DNA from: Acanthococcus lagerstroemiae
Taxonomy: Eukaryota; Arthropoda; Insecta; Hemiptera; Eriococcidae
Direction of reading: 5' to 3'
Length of the DNA: 64,000 nucleotides
Assembly (NCBI GenBank): GCA_031841125.1
Contig: CM063106.1
Location: forward strand, 16,306,001-16,370,000
A program made the position numbers and the translations under genes. Under the pieces are notes generated by a model, which was given only the letters and a program-made list of their open reading frames with translations, searched no databases and was not told the DNA's origin. Shown here piece by piece: positions 21,490-32,347 of this stretch. Within the stretch, counting starts at the first letter, position 1. Each line of letters starts with the position of its first letter.

Positions 21490-23681
21490 GAGCCACATAC
21501 CCACTGTGTCATGTTTCTTGACCGATGTAATTTGAAGGACCTGGCCATTTTTTAGGGAAAGATCGAGGCTCTCGAAGAAACAATTATTTGAGGATGGAAG
21601 TCATTTTCCCCATGTATTCAGGTACGGTGAGATCATTTTAAGACATATATCGGCAAGGTGAGATCCTTTTCGGCAAGTCGAGATCCGGTTCTGGATCTCG
21701 ACTTCCCAAGCATGTATAAACGATTTTCTGGGGTCAATATGCAACCATCAACACGCAGACGAATTTTAGCCCGGATCTTTCACAACTATTCTAGTTTTCA
21801 TCAATTAGTTGCTTTTTCTCAAATGTTTGAAAGCTCAAAATACTACCGTTTGATTTTTTTATTCTCAGAGAGGCAAGCACGAATGTGTAGAGCCATTCAA
21901 CATTTCTCTCTTTCTGTCGAAAACCATTGTCCTATTACGAATTTTCAGTTAGCCTCTGCTGTACTAAGTTATTATTAGCTGTTTTATCAACTGAACACTT
22001 GAATTTGATATGCTGGACTTAATTAACGACACTCCATATCATAGTTAACACACAATCTTGTTAACATATTGTATTACTAAATCCCAGATATTAAACCGTC
22101 AACGTACTTACACCACTTTTGAACTGAATTAACACGATAACTCGGCCGATACCGCAACAGGTTCTGAATCACATTCAAGTAAGTCACATAAAAATTATTT
22201 AGCAGTGACGAAATTCACTTCACATTTCTTAACTGAAGATGATTCAACACTTGATGTACACGTTAACACGTTATTTAGTTCCTGAAAATTATATTTAATC
22301 TATGTTGGTTCCTCGGGTCGGGATCGACAAAAGAAATCACTGATAAATACCTAACTTACAACCTGTACCTACAGGTTGTTCTGAGAAGTAAGAAAAACGA
22401 AAAACTACAGATTTCGTATTCTGCATTAGATTGACAAAGGTCGTTGAATGAATTTTCTTAACAACCGAAAGTTGTAGTGAGTATACTCAGTAAATGTGTC
22501 GAGTGGGTGCTGCCTTACCTCCTGCTCACAGACCCCTGCTAGGATGATCTGTTCGGTACGACTCTTATCTGGCATTTGGGAACTGTAAATCTAAAAAACC
22601 AAGAATATCACTTGGCTTCTTCTATCGGCAAGATTCATTTTTCGAATTCCACGAGCCAGTTGAAGGCCTTGTTCGAAAAGAGATCCAAAATAAAATTTTG
22701 TCAAATTAGAACATAATAACCAATTACTCATCATTTTTCATTCCTAAAATAATCATTCTTACTTCGTAGCTTGGAACCTCACTCAAAGGGGCGGGGGATT
22801 TCATAAATATTTACTTACCTATAAGGAAGGAGAAAAAAATACAAGGTAGAAATAACTGAGGTAGACGGAAATGAAATAAATCACAACGACCAGTAACAGT
22901 TATACATTATCCAAACAGTAGTCCAATTTTCACTTTTTTTTTTTTAACCTTAAAATCTCAGGGCCGCTCAGAGCGATGCAGACTTTATAATTTTCCACTA
23001 ATTATACTTATTTTCGCATCGTGAATAAGCAGCGATTACAATTCAAATAGGTTATATCTCCAACACTCCAAGTCTCACAAGTAATTTTACCTCGAGACAC
23101 TACTTAGTTTCAAACACGAAAGTTCAATCAACAGAGTGTAGTGCAAAGCCAAATACATTTTCATTTTAAAACTTACCTAAATACTGTGTTTACTCACTTT
23201 TACCGTATTACCTTCGATCACTCGCTGTATCAATTTCAATTTCCAATAATGTTTATCTATATTTGACTAGAAATTCGAAAAATATTTTGAATGTTGACAC
23301 GCTGTTCTAACGGTGATAAACGTACTTCGAAATTTAGGGTACTTGACTAGACAAAAAATGATAATTTTCTCCCGGAAAGAAGTAGGTAAGCTATAGATAC
23401 AGGTATTAAGTATGTGTGTTCAGACGAACGTTTATTGAATCACGTGGGAAAAGTATCCACAGATAAGGTTAACATGCTAGTAAAACACAAACCTCCGACA
23501 GGAAGCGCAGAAGAGAGGCCAGAAGACGGCAGTAGTTGATCCCTTTAAGAAGATGCCAACTCTTTAAAAAATGTAAAATTATTATTTTAGAATCGAATGA
23601 CTGCCCACTTCGCAATCCTCACTTCTCAAGTTCGAGTTCCACCAAGCACCAACGCTAGAAAGCTAGTGATATTCGAATACC
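21490..23681. other. No supported gene
   Basis: A 106-codon plus frame (21658-21978) lacks motifs and is preceded by a short direct repeat (CGGCAAGGTGAGATC / CGGCAAGTCGAGATC). The rest is unique AT-rich DNA with one T12 run at 22931. Confidence 0.4.
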
Positions 23682-23957
23682 CGATGCGCAAAATCCCGCC
23701 AGATACCCGGGTAACTAAAGAGCAGCCAAGGGTAACTGACGGGTTTCTGAGTAATCTGATGGTAACCGAGGATTGCAAATGGGTTACTTCTCCGCGGGTA
23801 ACTAGAGGGTAATTAATTGCGTATCGGAATGCTCAAAATTCCGCCCGTTACCCGGGTACCTAAAGGGGAACCAAGGGTAACTGATAGGTTTCTGGGTAAT
23901 CTGAGGGTAACTGAGGGTTGCAAATGGGTAACTAGAGAGTAACTTATTGCGCATCGG
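23682..23957 (+). repeat. GGGTAAC-family, two tandem units
   Basis: The first unit starts CGATGCGCAAAATCCCGCC and runs to about 23825; the second starts near GGAATGCTCAAAATTCCGCC and ends TTATTGCGCATCGG. The outer ends GATGCGCAA and TTGCGCATC are inverted to each other. Confidence 0.85.
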
Positions 23958-24439
23958 TCCCCACTAACATCCTAGAGAACACAGCGATTACAGTATCAGT
24001 CGAGATAGAAACATAACGCGTCCTTTAAAACCCCCATCCAGTTCACGCAAACAAAGTATTTCAATCGCAGGGTTGTTACGACTAGATCAGAATGATTGAT
24101 ACTGTGCATGTGCACGTAGTGGACCGCTTACTCAATGTCGTGAAATACGCGGCTATCTAGTAAGCGAACGGCGCTGTATACTCTGTGGCACAGAGAAGGA
24201 AAAGTCTAATGCAAGAAAACCCGTGGAGAAAGCAACGGTAAACTACTCCAACCATGGACATAGCCAGCAAGGGGCAAGGGGGCAAAGCCCCTCCTGTATT
24301 TTGAAAAAAAAATTATGTTCCAGTGCTCACAAGATTATTTTCAAATATTTAAAGCCAACCGAATACAATTCGCAGAAAATAGTAAGGGAAAAACACTGCG
24401 GGTTGCCTACCCTGCTTCTTAATTGCTCAATTCTCCAGG
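23958..24439. other. Unique sequence; small hairpin near 24270
   Basis: AGGGGGCAAAGCCCCTCCTG near 24280 is a local hairpin often found at repeat ends. No gene. Confidence 0.35.
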
Positions 24440-25470
24440 GGTAGCCTACCCTCGGGAGGAATCGCCGCCTGCGGATTGCTTACCCTGCCCCACTAATTGC
24501 TCATTTCTCCACAGGCAGCCTACCCCTAGGAGGTGGTTCATGGTGGAGGGAGCTCCAGAATGTGGAGGAGATCCATGGGGGCATGGTCTCAGGAGGGAGA
24601 TAAAGGCCCTGGATGGTGGGGGTAATGGTGAGTAAGAGGTCTTGGTGGAGGAGGAAGTCCTGGGTGAAAGAGGGACCAGGGAGGGAAATGAAAGCCGTGG
24701 TGAGGGAGGGGTTGATGGTGGGGGTCTGAAAGAGATAGGTGGTCATGGTGGTGGGAGCTCCTGAGTGGAGGACCAAAGGACCTTCGAGGGAGTTGGGACG
24801 AGGAGGCCGCAGAGAAGGAGCAGTGGAAGGGGAAGGCTGTAGCGAGGGATTAAGGCCGCAATTGGGGAGGGCGTCGTGATGGGTGAAGAGGTCTTGGTGG
24901 AGGCGTGGTACGTGAACAGAAATGAAGCCCATAGTGGTGTGGAGGTGGTCGGGAGGATATGGTCCTAATGGGGGAGGGCACTCCGGATGGAGGAGGGTGA
25001 TAGGGGGAGACTATGTGGAGGACTGGGTGATGATCGGAGAAATGCACAGAGAGTGCCATGTGAGAGAGAAGTTGTGGATGGAGAAAGTCATGGAGCGAGG
25101 GAGATGGTAATGTGAAGATATTAAGGCCCAGGTGTTGGAGGTCGGGTTGTGGTAGTCGATGATTGTAGAGGCAAGGAAAAAGTCCAAGGGAGAGGGAAGT
25201 ATTCTCAAGGGGGTATACTGTGGAGATAAAAGACCGTGGGGTGGGCATTGAAGCCTCTGGTAGATTATGGCCGTTGTGGGGGAGGAGTTCGTGGCTGAGG
25301 AGGGCTGCGCCTGTTGAAGTGTGACCGTGGAGGCGGAGAACGACCGTGGTGAACGAGGGGGTCGTGGTGGAGGAGGAGGCTCGTGATGAAGGAAAGACAG
25401 AATAAGTGGGTTCATGGTGGAAGATTGAGGACCTCTGTTAGAGGGGGAGCAAAAGTAGCCCAAAGAAAAC
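24440..25470 (+). repeat. Purine-strand (G/A-rich) degenerate minisatellite
   Basis: For about 1 kb the plus strand is dominated by GGTGG, GGAGG and GAGGG words. Some longer words return: GAGGTCTTGGTGGAGG at 24636 and 24888 (252 apart), and CATGGTGGA-like words at 24539, 24744 and 25413. Three overlapping Pro-rich minus frames (up to 154 codons) are open simply because stops are rare in this composition, so I do not call them genes. Confidence 0.65.
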
Positions 25471-25479
25471 TTCAACTCA

Positions 25480-27090
25480 GGAACAAAAGTTCTAGACCAA
25501 ACACTGAGGACTGTAGTGACGGCGGGGGGTTGGCCGCGAAGCCCCCTAGTTAATCTTAATACCCAGTAAGACTTTTTTTCCTTGTTTCTTCTTCTTACAA
25601 AGAAAGTATCACAGAGTAAAAAATATATTTTTGTAGGTTTTTTTGCGGTGGGGGGGGGAGGACTGTAATTTTTAGATTTTTATAATGTTATTTTAGGCAC
25701 TGGGGCCTCAGCCTCCCTAAGTTTTCGCTCTATTTCTGCCCCTGTATCACACTCACCAGTCGGTGACATGGCACTTGACGGATTAAGTCGTTGCTGACAA
25801 AATACTAAACCCCGGTACGGATATGAATTTCGATCAAGAATATGTGATTGAGGGTTTTCATCGCTGTTTGCTGTTTGTTCCAGCTGATTGCTAAAGAATT
25901 TGAGTCAGAAATAGTTCCTATGTAGGGGGAAAAGGCAATAATTAGATTATGGGTTACTTCATCATTATGGTTTGATGAGTACACCTTTGTTTAGGTGTAT
26001 AGTTCGTAGAACACTTCCTCTTCTTCAGAAATATCGGAGAGAACACGTTTACTTCGGAACAGAGGATGCCGCTGCCGTTTTCGAACCCCTGCCTATCTCA
26101 TCGATAGCGCGGCTGGTTTTTTGTTTTTCGTCGCCGCATCCTTTTCGGCTGATAAACGACATTCATTAATATCATCGAATATTCTGCATTTAATGTTTGT
26201 TTAAAATGATACACGTGTCATTTTGCCGAAACGCCTACTATTTCTCCGCAAATTAGACCATTTTCCACCCTCGTCCCATCATTTCTCATTTCTCGAATTT
26301 CGATTCGACGATGTGTTCAACCGCAAACCACGACGTTGCAATTAATTACTCAATATTTTTTCCACGGCGCAACCCCTTTTTCATTTCACCCGGCCGCGGC
26401 TTAAAAAGGCAGCAGTGTAATCTCGGTAACGTTTTAATCATTCGAAAATTTTTGTGTAAACGCGACCCACATACACGCTATTCACCGGTTATATAGCCTT
26501 GCGTGCCTTTTTAAAAGTCGTATACGAGTGTATGAACTGATGTGAGTGTACTCGTATAGATGCATAGAAATAATCATTATTCATCGAAATGTAAGACATT
26601 CCGATTAATACATCTACGCTCTTTTCAAACGCGAACAATTAAATACGGTTTTATAAAAAATTGAAAGTGAAACGACGCCGACTTCGCCGTAATTAAGGTA
26701 TTCATTTCAAAAATAGAGCTTGGCAGGTCTGACATTTAATTTATCTTTATAACATTCGATAGGTATACCCGCTTCTATGTAAACATTGTGTCCGTTAACA
26801 GAAGCGCGGCAAATATTAAAAACCCTTTAGAAGGCAACTTAATCAGCGTTATCAGAAATTGTACATGTCAATCGTGGTAATTGACATAAGCGATAATATA
26901 TTTGGATTTCGGGGTACTGTTACGTGTATTATTGCGAATTTCGGCGGTATGCCCTTGTTAAGTGTATTAACAAGCGAGTGCAGCGAGATTACCTGTTTGA
27001 AATATTCCGCAGGCGGTGCCTAGAGATATTAATTAGAAGGAAAAAAACGCACTCCGGTGATATTTCCTGAATTGCGGCGTCAAACTGTTA
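25480..27090. other. Unique sequence; CpG-rich from about 26000
   Basis: The left part has a G9 run at 25651 and T-rich DNA. From 26000 to 27080 CG dinucleotides are frequent and no repeats are visible. No ORF with motif. Confidence 0.4.
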
Positions 27091-28424
27091 AGGCGGCTAT
27101 ACACTTATCGTATTTCGTATTTAGTGACTTTTCACGAAATATTTCGCGAAAAATATGATGAAAAGCGAACCAATCACTATACACTTCTCCCAATATCAGC
27201 TGTTTCGTGTTTCGTCTGTTCATCTCATCCTGTTCGCGAGAATCTGAAAATCGGCACGAAAAGACGCGAAAATGAAAAAATATTGAATCTAGCTCCTCTC
27301 CCCAGTGTAAAATTTTTTTTGAGAAAGTCGTAATGAAACGAAAATTTGAAAACCAACGAATTCATTTTCTGGAACATCCTGCCATCGGGTTGTTCTTCGG
27401 CTCCTCTCTCCTTCACAAATGCAGATAAGGGTGAATGAATGAGACTACCGTGGTTTTGGGGAAAGAGTAACTAATCCACAAAATTTGAAAAAAATCTAAA
27501 GACCTCATAGTAATTATTATCGCGTTACGAAAGAGACTGTTATTTTCAGATATATGACCTTATATTGTATCTATCGATACTCTTAAATTGAAGCCTCCTC
27601 CGCCTCCCCTGATGCCATAATTTTCCAGCTCCTAACCACCTTAGTACTTTCATAACATTTGGCGTTAGATATGCTGCAGATTTCTCACCTGGGTTCCAGA
27701 ATTCATTTTAATAGTTATTTTCCCTCTCTCCAAACCATTCAGGCTCCACGAGAGAGGGGCTAATTCCAGTTACTCTAGTTTTCCTCAAGTTCCAAATTCT
27801 TTACGAGATTCTAAAGTAAATTTTTTGGTCAGGATAGCCAACCAAGCTCTGAGACGCTGATTTCAAATATCGCCTCAGATTTTCATCCAGCCCTTTCCAG
27901 AGCACTGTCGTAATACGAATTCAGCTTCTCCGAAGAAAAATTGCGCGAAGTATCGAAACAGGGGTGGTTTTGTGTCGCTGATTTCGAATATCGCTTCTGA
28001 TTTTTAATTTGGACCAAATTCAAGCCTCTGTGCTTATTTCAATTGAGAAATTTTAACGACGTTATTTTCTATGAGCAAAACTTTGATAAATAAAACTGTA
28101 TTTTTACCCCAGTCCGTGGCTTTAATTTGAAAGAGTGTGAATTCCGAGTCTATTATTGTTTGTCCTACGCTCTTGCTACCACATTGGTCGCACCAGGAGG
28201 GATAGGATTCAAAAATTACCCCTAAAATCTAATACAGCGACCTCAAAACCCTGTAAACCAATTTTCGAATTCTATTCTTTCGGCATTAAGTCACACGAAA
28301 AGGGGAAAAAAATTTAAAAAATTAAAAATCTATGAAGTATTTAATTCATTGATATCGCACCATGCTGCACTCCATAGAGCGCGTTTTCATTTCCATCATT
28401 AAATTTTTTTTCGTTTTCATTTTT

Positions 28425-28500
28425 GATATTCGAAAATTTTGAAAATTTCTCCATACGATAGGACATCAGGCACTTTTTTCGGCGAAACATGTAGCGAGAC
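28425..28500 (+). repeat. Satellite monomer fragment (second half)
   Basis: TTCGAAAATTTTGAAAATTT, then CATCAGGCACTTTTTTCGGC, match the second half of the ~305-bp monomer. Confidence 0.65.
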
Positions 28501-29097
28501 TGTCGAAGAGTGAAGCTTGTTTATCAATTCGAAGGAAGAGCCGTGTGAAGGCTGTTTTCTTCTCCTTTTCCTCAGAATTCTGTGATACGTGAAGATCTTT
28601 TAAAACTTCTGGAATATACGCCATAGCTCTTTCAAGTTATAATTTGCTGACTTTTAAATTTGTAAATTACCATGATTGAAAATAAATGACTTTAAATGAC
28701 TTAAATAACCTTCCTTCAAAATAAATGACTTTAAATGACCGTTAGACACCCTGAAAATGTGTCACAGTTTTTGTTTTTGTTTTTATTTATTTTTTACAAT
28801 TTTTTCCCCCGTTTTCTTTAATTAATATCAAGTGAAAAAACTGTAATACACTGTACTTTGTTCCCTCCTAATCTGGTTAGTTTTGGCCGTATGAGGGGAC
28901 ATTAATATTGAATTTAAAAAAATAAATAAATAAATATTTAGGTTTAAAAAATAATCCGAACTTCGAAACTGGTTCAGTCGACATACCGTGTTGGCGCTTG
29001 TTCTTACCCAAAGTGGGCATGGAAAAGTATACATATTATACTAAATAATGTTAGGCGCTCTATGAAAAGGAATCATAGGTCGCAAAATTGAATTTTG

Positions 29098-29160
29098 CCC
29101 AACGGAGGGTCAGCGCTAAATTGGGACACCGAATTCGAAATCAGCGAGAAAAATTGAGCC
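29098..29160 (+). repeat. Satellite monomer fragment (first half)
   Basis: CCAACGGAGGGTCAGCGCTA, then a GAATTCGAAATCAGCGAGAA box, match the first half of the monomer. The order relative to 28425 is permuted, as expected if a tandem piece was opened by an insertion. Confidence 0.6.
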
Positions 29161-29598
29161 AAGCCTCTTCAGTAATTAAAAACCGACTGCCGACTGAAAT
29201 GCAGTTGAATTGAAAAATTCGCCAGATCGACACAGCATGCATGTTACGATAAGTGTATAGTCGTCATATCTGTCTAGACAGTATAGTACGAAAGCCCTTT
29301 GACATTTCGTCAAAATGCCGACCACTTGGCGAGAACACGAAACACGAACTTAAAGATGATGAGATGCATCACGAGAACGACATCTATACACTTTTCGCTT
29401 CTCGTGTTTCGCCTGATTTTTCTCGCGTATCGTCTGTTTTCACGCTAAGTGTATAGCCGCCTTAGAGTCGTACGGTCAATGGAAGATACCGTCCCAGTCA
29501 AAGCTGACCACCGTAAATATTCGTCAAATTAAAGAGAAGTCCTCTGGTGTAAGTTTGCTTTGGGAACATAAAAATCTCCGAGAACCACCCGCATTCTT

Positions 29599-29628
29599 GC
29601 AAAAAAAAAAAAAAAAAAAAAAAAAAAA
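29599..29628 (+). repeat. Poly(A) tract
   Basis: Pure A run of about 29 bases; may mark the 3' end of a plus-strand retroposon, but no body was recognised. Confidence 0.6.
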
Positions 29629-29709
29629 CGTCAGGTAGTAAGTTGTAAAACGTCAAGGGCGTAACGAGGAAGCCAGCCCTCTCCGATGAATTTTCAGTCA
29701 GCATGTATA

Positions 29710-29842
29710 GGTAATATTCCATGTGTAGGGTGTGCCAATTCACTTTTTCTTCTTCTGTATTCCAGAGCGCTTCCGGCTGTTATGTCATCATCAGTGGAGT
29801 ACCCTAAATGAGACTTGTCTCTTGTGGTCCTGTAGTCATGGT
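29710..29842. repeat. Dispersed repeat shared with 56030-56172
   Basis: The two loci align over about 135 bases, from GTAATATTCCATG to CTGTAGTCAT, with few differences. On the minus strand the unit reads STDDDITAGSALEYRRRKSE, recalling the end region of some retroelements. The parent element is not identified. Confidence 0.7.
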
Positions 29843-29878
29843 TGAGCGTAGTACCGTATGGTGAACCTGTTTAGTCTT

Positions 29879-30000
29879 GTGCTCCTATTGGTTGCCTGTG
29901 ATTGTGCAGTCTGTCCAATCAGTGAGTGTTATTAGTTGTGTGCTCCTATTGGTTGTCTATGATTGTGCAGTCCGTCCAATCCGTGGCGGTTATGTTATTG
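29879..30000 (+). repeat. Two 61-bp units with paired CCAAT/ATTGG boxes
   Basis: GTGCTCCTATTGGTTG begins at 29879 and 29940. Each unit contains ATTGG and then GTCCAATC, that is, CCAAT boxes in both orientations about 30 bases apart. The pattern resembles a promoter upstream element. No transcript start is visible. Confidence 0.6.
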
Positions 30001-30181
30001 GAATAAGCTCTCACTTTGAAAGTTAGTTGTTGTGTTTATTAGGTTGTTTTGTTTTGTTTTTGCCTTTATTATTTCTAGTTGTTCTTTTAAATTTCTTTTT
30101 CTTGTGTTGTTTTCTATGTGTAGGGTTTTGTACTTTTCTGTCAATTTGTCATTGTTATGTCCCTGGCCATTGCAGTGTTTT

Positions 30182-30457
30182 CATCGGCGTCGACTTATGG
30201 AAAATATTGGGGGGGGGGCAGAATCGGTCGGAGCGTGGTTTTTTCTCTGATTATTTTTATTGAGACACGTCTGATATTTCGGTATTATCGATTTTATTCT
30301 TATTCGTTTTCTCTTATTTTTCTTTTTTGTTAAATTTAAACATTGCTGGTAAAATTTGTTGTGCATTTTCCATTTTTGAGTTGAAAATATTGAGGGGGCA
30401 CTGCCACTTTAAATTTATCCCCCCCCCCCCAAAAAAAGTGCCAAGTTGGCGCCTATG
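30182..30457. mobile_element. hAT-type MITE, 276 bp, perfect 8-bp TSD
   Basis: TIRs CATCGGCGTCGACTT and CATAGGCGCCAACTT (right end reverse complement). TSD AGTGTTTT at 30174-30181 and 30458-30465. G10 and C11 tracts lie just inside the two ends, themselves an extension of the inverted repeat. A solo end occurs at 3683. Confidence 0.85.
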
Positions 30458-31741
30458 AGTGTTTTCCAAACAGTCATTTGTCATAATTTAACTTCTGTGG
30501 TTTTTCACATTCTTTAGTTTTGGTTGTGAATAGGTAAATTTGACCACCGGGTCGGAATTTTGGACCATTAGTCGAGAAAACAAGAACAATCAGAATATCG
30601 ATGATTTCTTTTTTCCGAGAATGCGAAATTCTTATTTTGACTCTCGGCATTTTCCGGTAAGTTTTTGTTAACTTCTAACGTGAGTAAAATATTCGGAAAA
30701 ATTATGAAAGAAAGAATATTTTTATAATCAATTAGATAGTAACCAAGGAAGGGAAGAGGCGGGTTTTCGAAAAAGACTTCTCAAATCAAATCATTGGAAA
30801 AGTAAACGAATATAACATGGAGCTGTATTTCCTCTTCATCGACTTCCAAAAAGCATTTGACACAGTTAATCACAAAATTTAGGGGCGGGGGGGGGGGCTT
30901 ATAATCAAGGTATCAACACGAAAATAATAAGGATATTGAAAAATATGTATGAAAACTCCAGGGCTTATACCCTATTGACCATTTTCACATTTAAATTCCG
31001 CAAAATTCCGCAGCGTCTCAAAAATTCTGCAAAATGAGACACTTTTTTCTCGCTACTGAAACGGAAAATAATTTCCGCAACTTCAGTCGCGAAGAAACTG
31101 AATCCGTTTCCGCAATCCTGTACGGTATTCCTACCACGCAACGTTCAGCTGCGGAATTCTATTCCTCTACTGACGCGGAAAAAATCATATTTCCGCATTG
31201 TTCCGCCTCGAACAAAATCTATTTCCGCATAGTTCTGCTTCGAACAAAATCTATTTTCCGCAGCGTTCCACTACGTTTCATCAATTATATTCTGCCACAT
31301 AATTATTTCTCTGGAGCGTCTCGGAGCGGACTATATTGGAAGCAGAACTGCGCAGAAAATTTTATTCAGCAGCGTTCAGGAGCGACTATTATTTCACTGC
31401 TGTACAAAGCAGAATATTCTTCAATGCATACTACGGCCACTTTCATTAATTTCTGATGCTAGTATGAAAGAAAACAATTTTTATTTGAAAATAAACGAAC
31501 AATTTATGCAAGTTTTTCAGATACATTTCGCGTCGCATTCGCGTGCTGGGTGGCTGCATTTCTGGAATCTGAAAATTTAATTTTCAGCATGAGAGCAGAT
31601 TATTGAAAAGTGAAATGTATACAGAATGAGTGGCAAGAAGTGACCTTTGTAGAAAAAAGTGACTAAATGGACGCCCTGCTAACCCCATATAATACGGCCA
31701 AGACGTCAGGAAAAAATATTAGTGTCTGTTGAAACAAAATA

Positions 31742-32347
31742 GGTCTGTTTGGGCAGCATACAGAAACTACCAAAGTTGACAAAATGTACAGAAAGTGCGT
31801 TTGGGCAACTTTTCTGCACTTTCTGTAACTGCAGAGAGAATGTTCGAGCACCGACTTTCTGGAGTTTCTGTAAGTTTCTGTACTTGCAGAACTTACAGTA
31901 CCTCTGGAGGTACTGTAAGTTTCTGTAACTTTTTTGTGAACAGTTGGAACGGAAAAAAACTTTTGGTTATTCCTTATAAAAAATTTGCTAACAATTAAAT
32001 AATTTCATAAGAGAACGTTGAAGGTGATTTGCAATTGTTCAATTTTATTTTATGTGGAGATTTATCAATGAAATCCTTATAAAAGATTTGATAACAATTA
32101 AATAATTTCAAGAGAGAACGTTGAAGGTGATTTGCAATTGTTCAATTTTATTTTATGTGGAGATTTATCCATGAAAATGAACGTTGATCGGAAATTTCAA
32201 CAGAAAGTGCAAAAAAAGTGTTTGAGCATACGCTAAAACAATTACACAACAGCACTACAGAAACTTACAGAAACGAACAGAGACGTTTGTACAGAACTTA
32301 CAGAAAAAATCATCAAGATTAATTTCTGTACGCTGCCTGAACAGACC
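31742..32347. mobile_element. MITE, 606 bp, nested in the 4.27-kb element
   Basis: TIRs GGTCTGTTTGGGCAGCATAC and GGTCTGTTCAGGCAGCGTAC (reverse complement of the right end), continuing AGAAA. TA at both borders. Words CTGTAAGTTTCTGTA and ACAGAAACTTACAG recur many times inside both ends. No ORF. Confidence 0.8.
31971..32176 (+). repeat. 103-bp tandem duplication in the MITE core
   Basis: TCCTTATAAAAAATTTGCTA at 31971 and TCCTTATAAAAGATTTGATA at 32074 begin two copies, nearly identical through GTGGAGATTTATC. The duplication happened inside the element. Confidence 0.9.

Larger units (their letters stand above)
27091..29462. mobile_element. TIR element with CTATACACTT repeats, 2.37 kb
   Basis: TIRs AGGCGGCTATACACTTATCG and AGGCGGCTATACACTTAGCG (right end reverse complement) are flanked by TA on both sides. 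CTATACACTT or its complement recurs subterminally near 27178, 29247 and 29386, with CGTGTTTCG words between. No transposase frame. The interior holds rearranged pieces of the 18025-20063 satellite. Confidence 0.75.

Noticed and set aside
24501..25475. Three overlapping Pro/His-rich frames of 132-154 codons on the minus strand
   Set aside because: All three frames are open at once, which is explained by the C/T-rich strand lacking stop codons; no start context or motif.
31034..31456. 140-codon plus frame
   Set aside because: It lies in the subterminal TTCCGC/TTCTGC repeat zone of the 4.27-kb element; the codons reflect that repeat.
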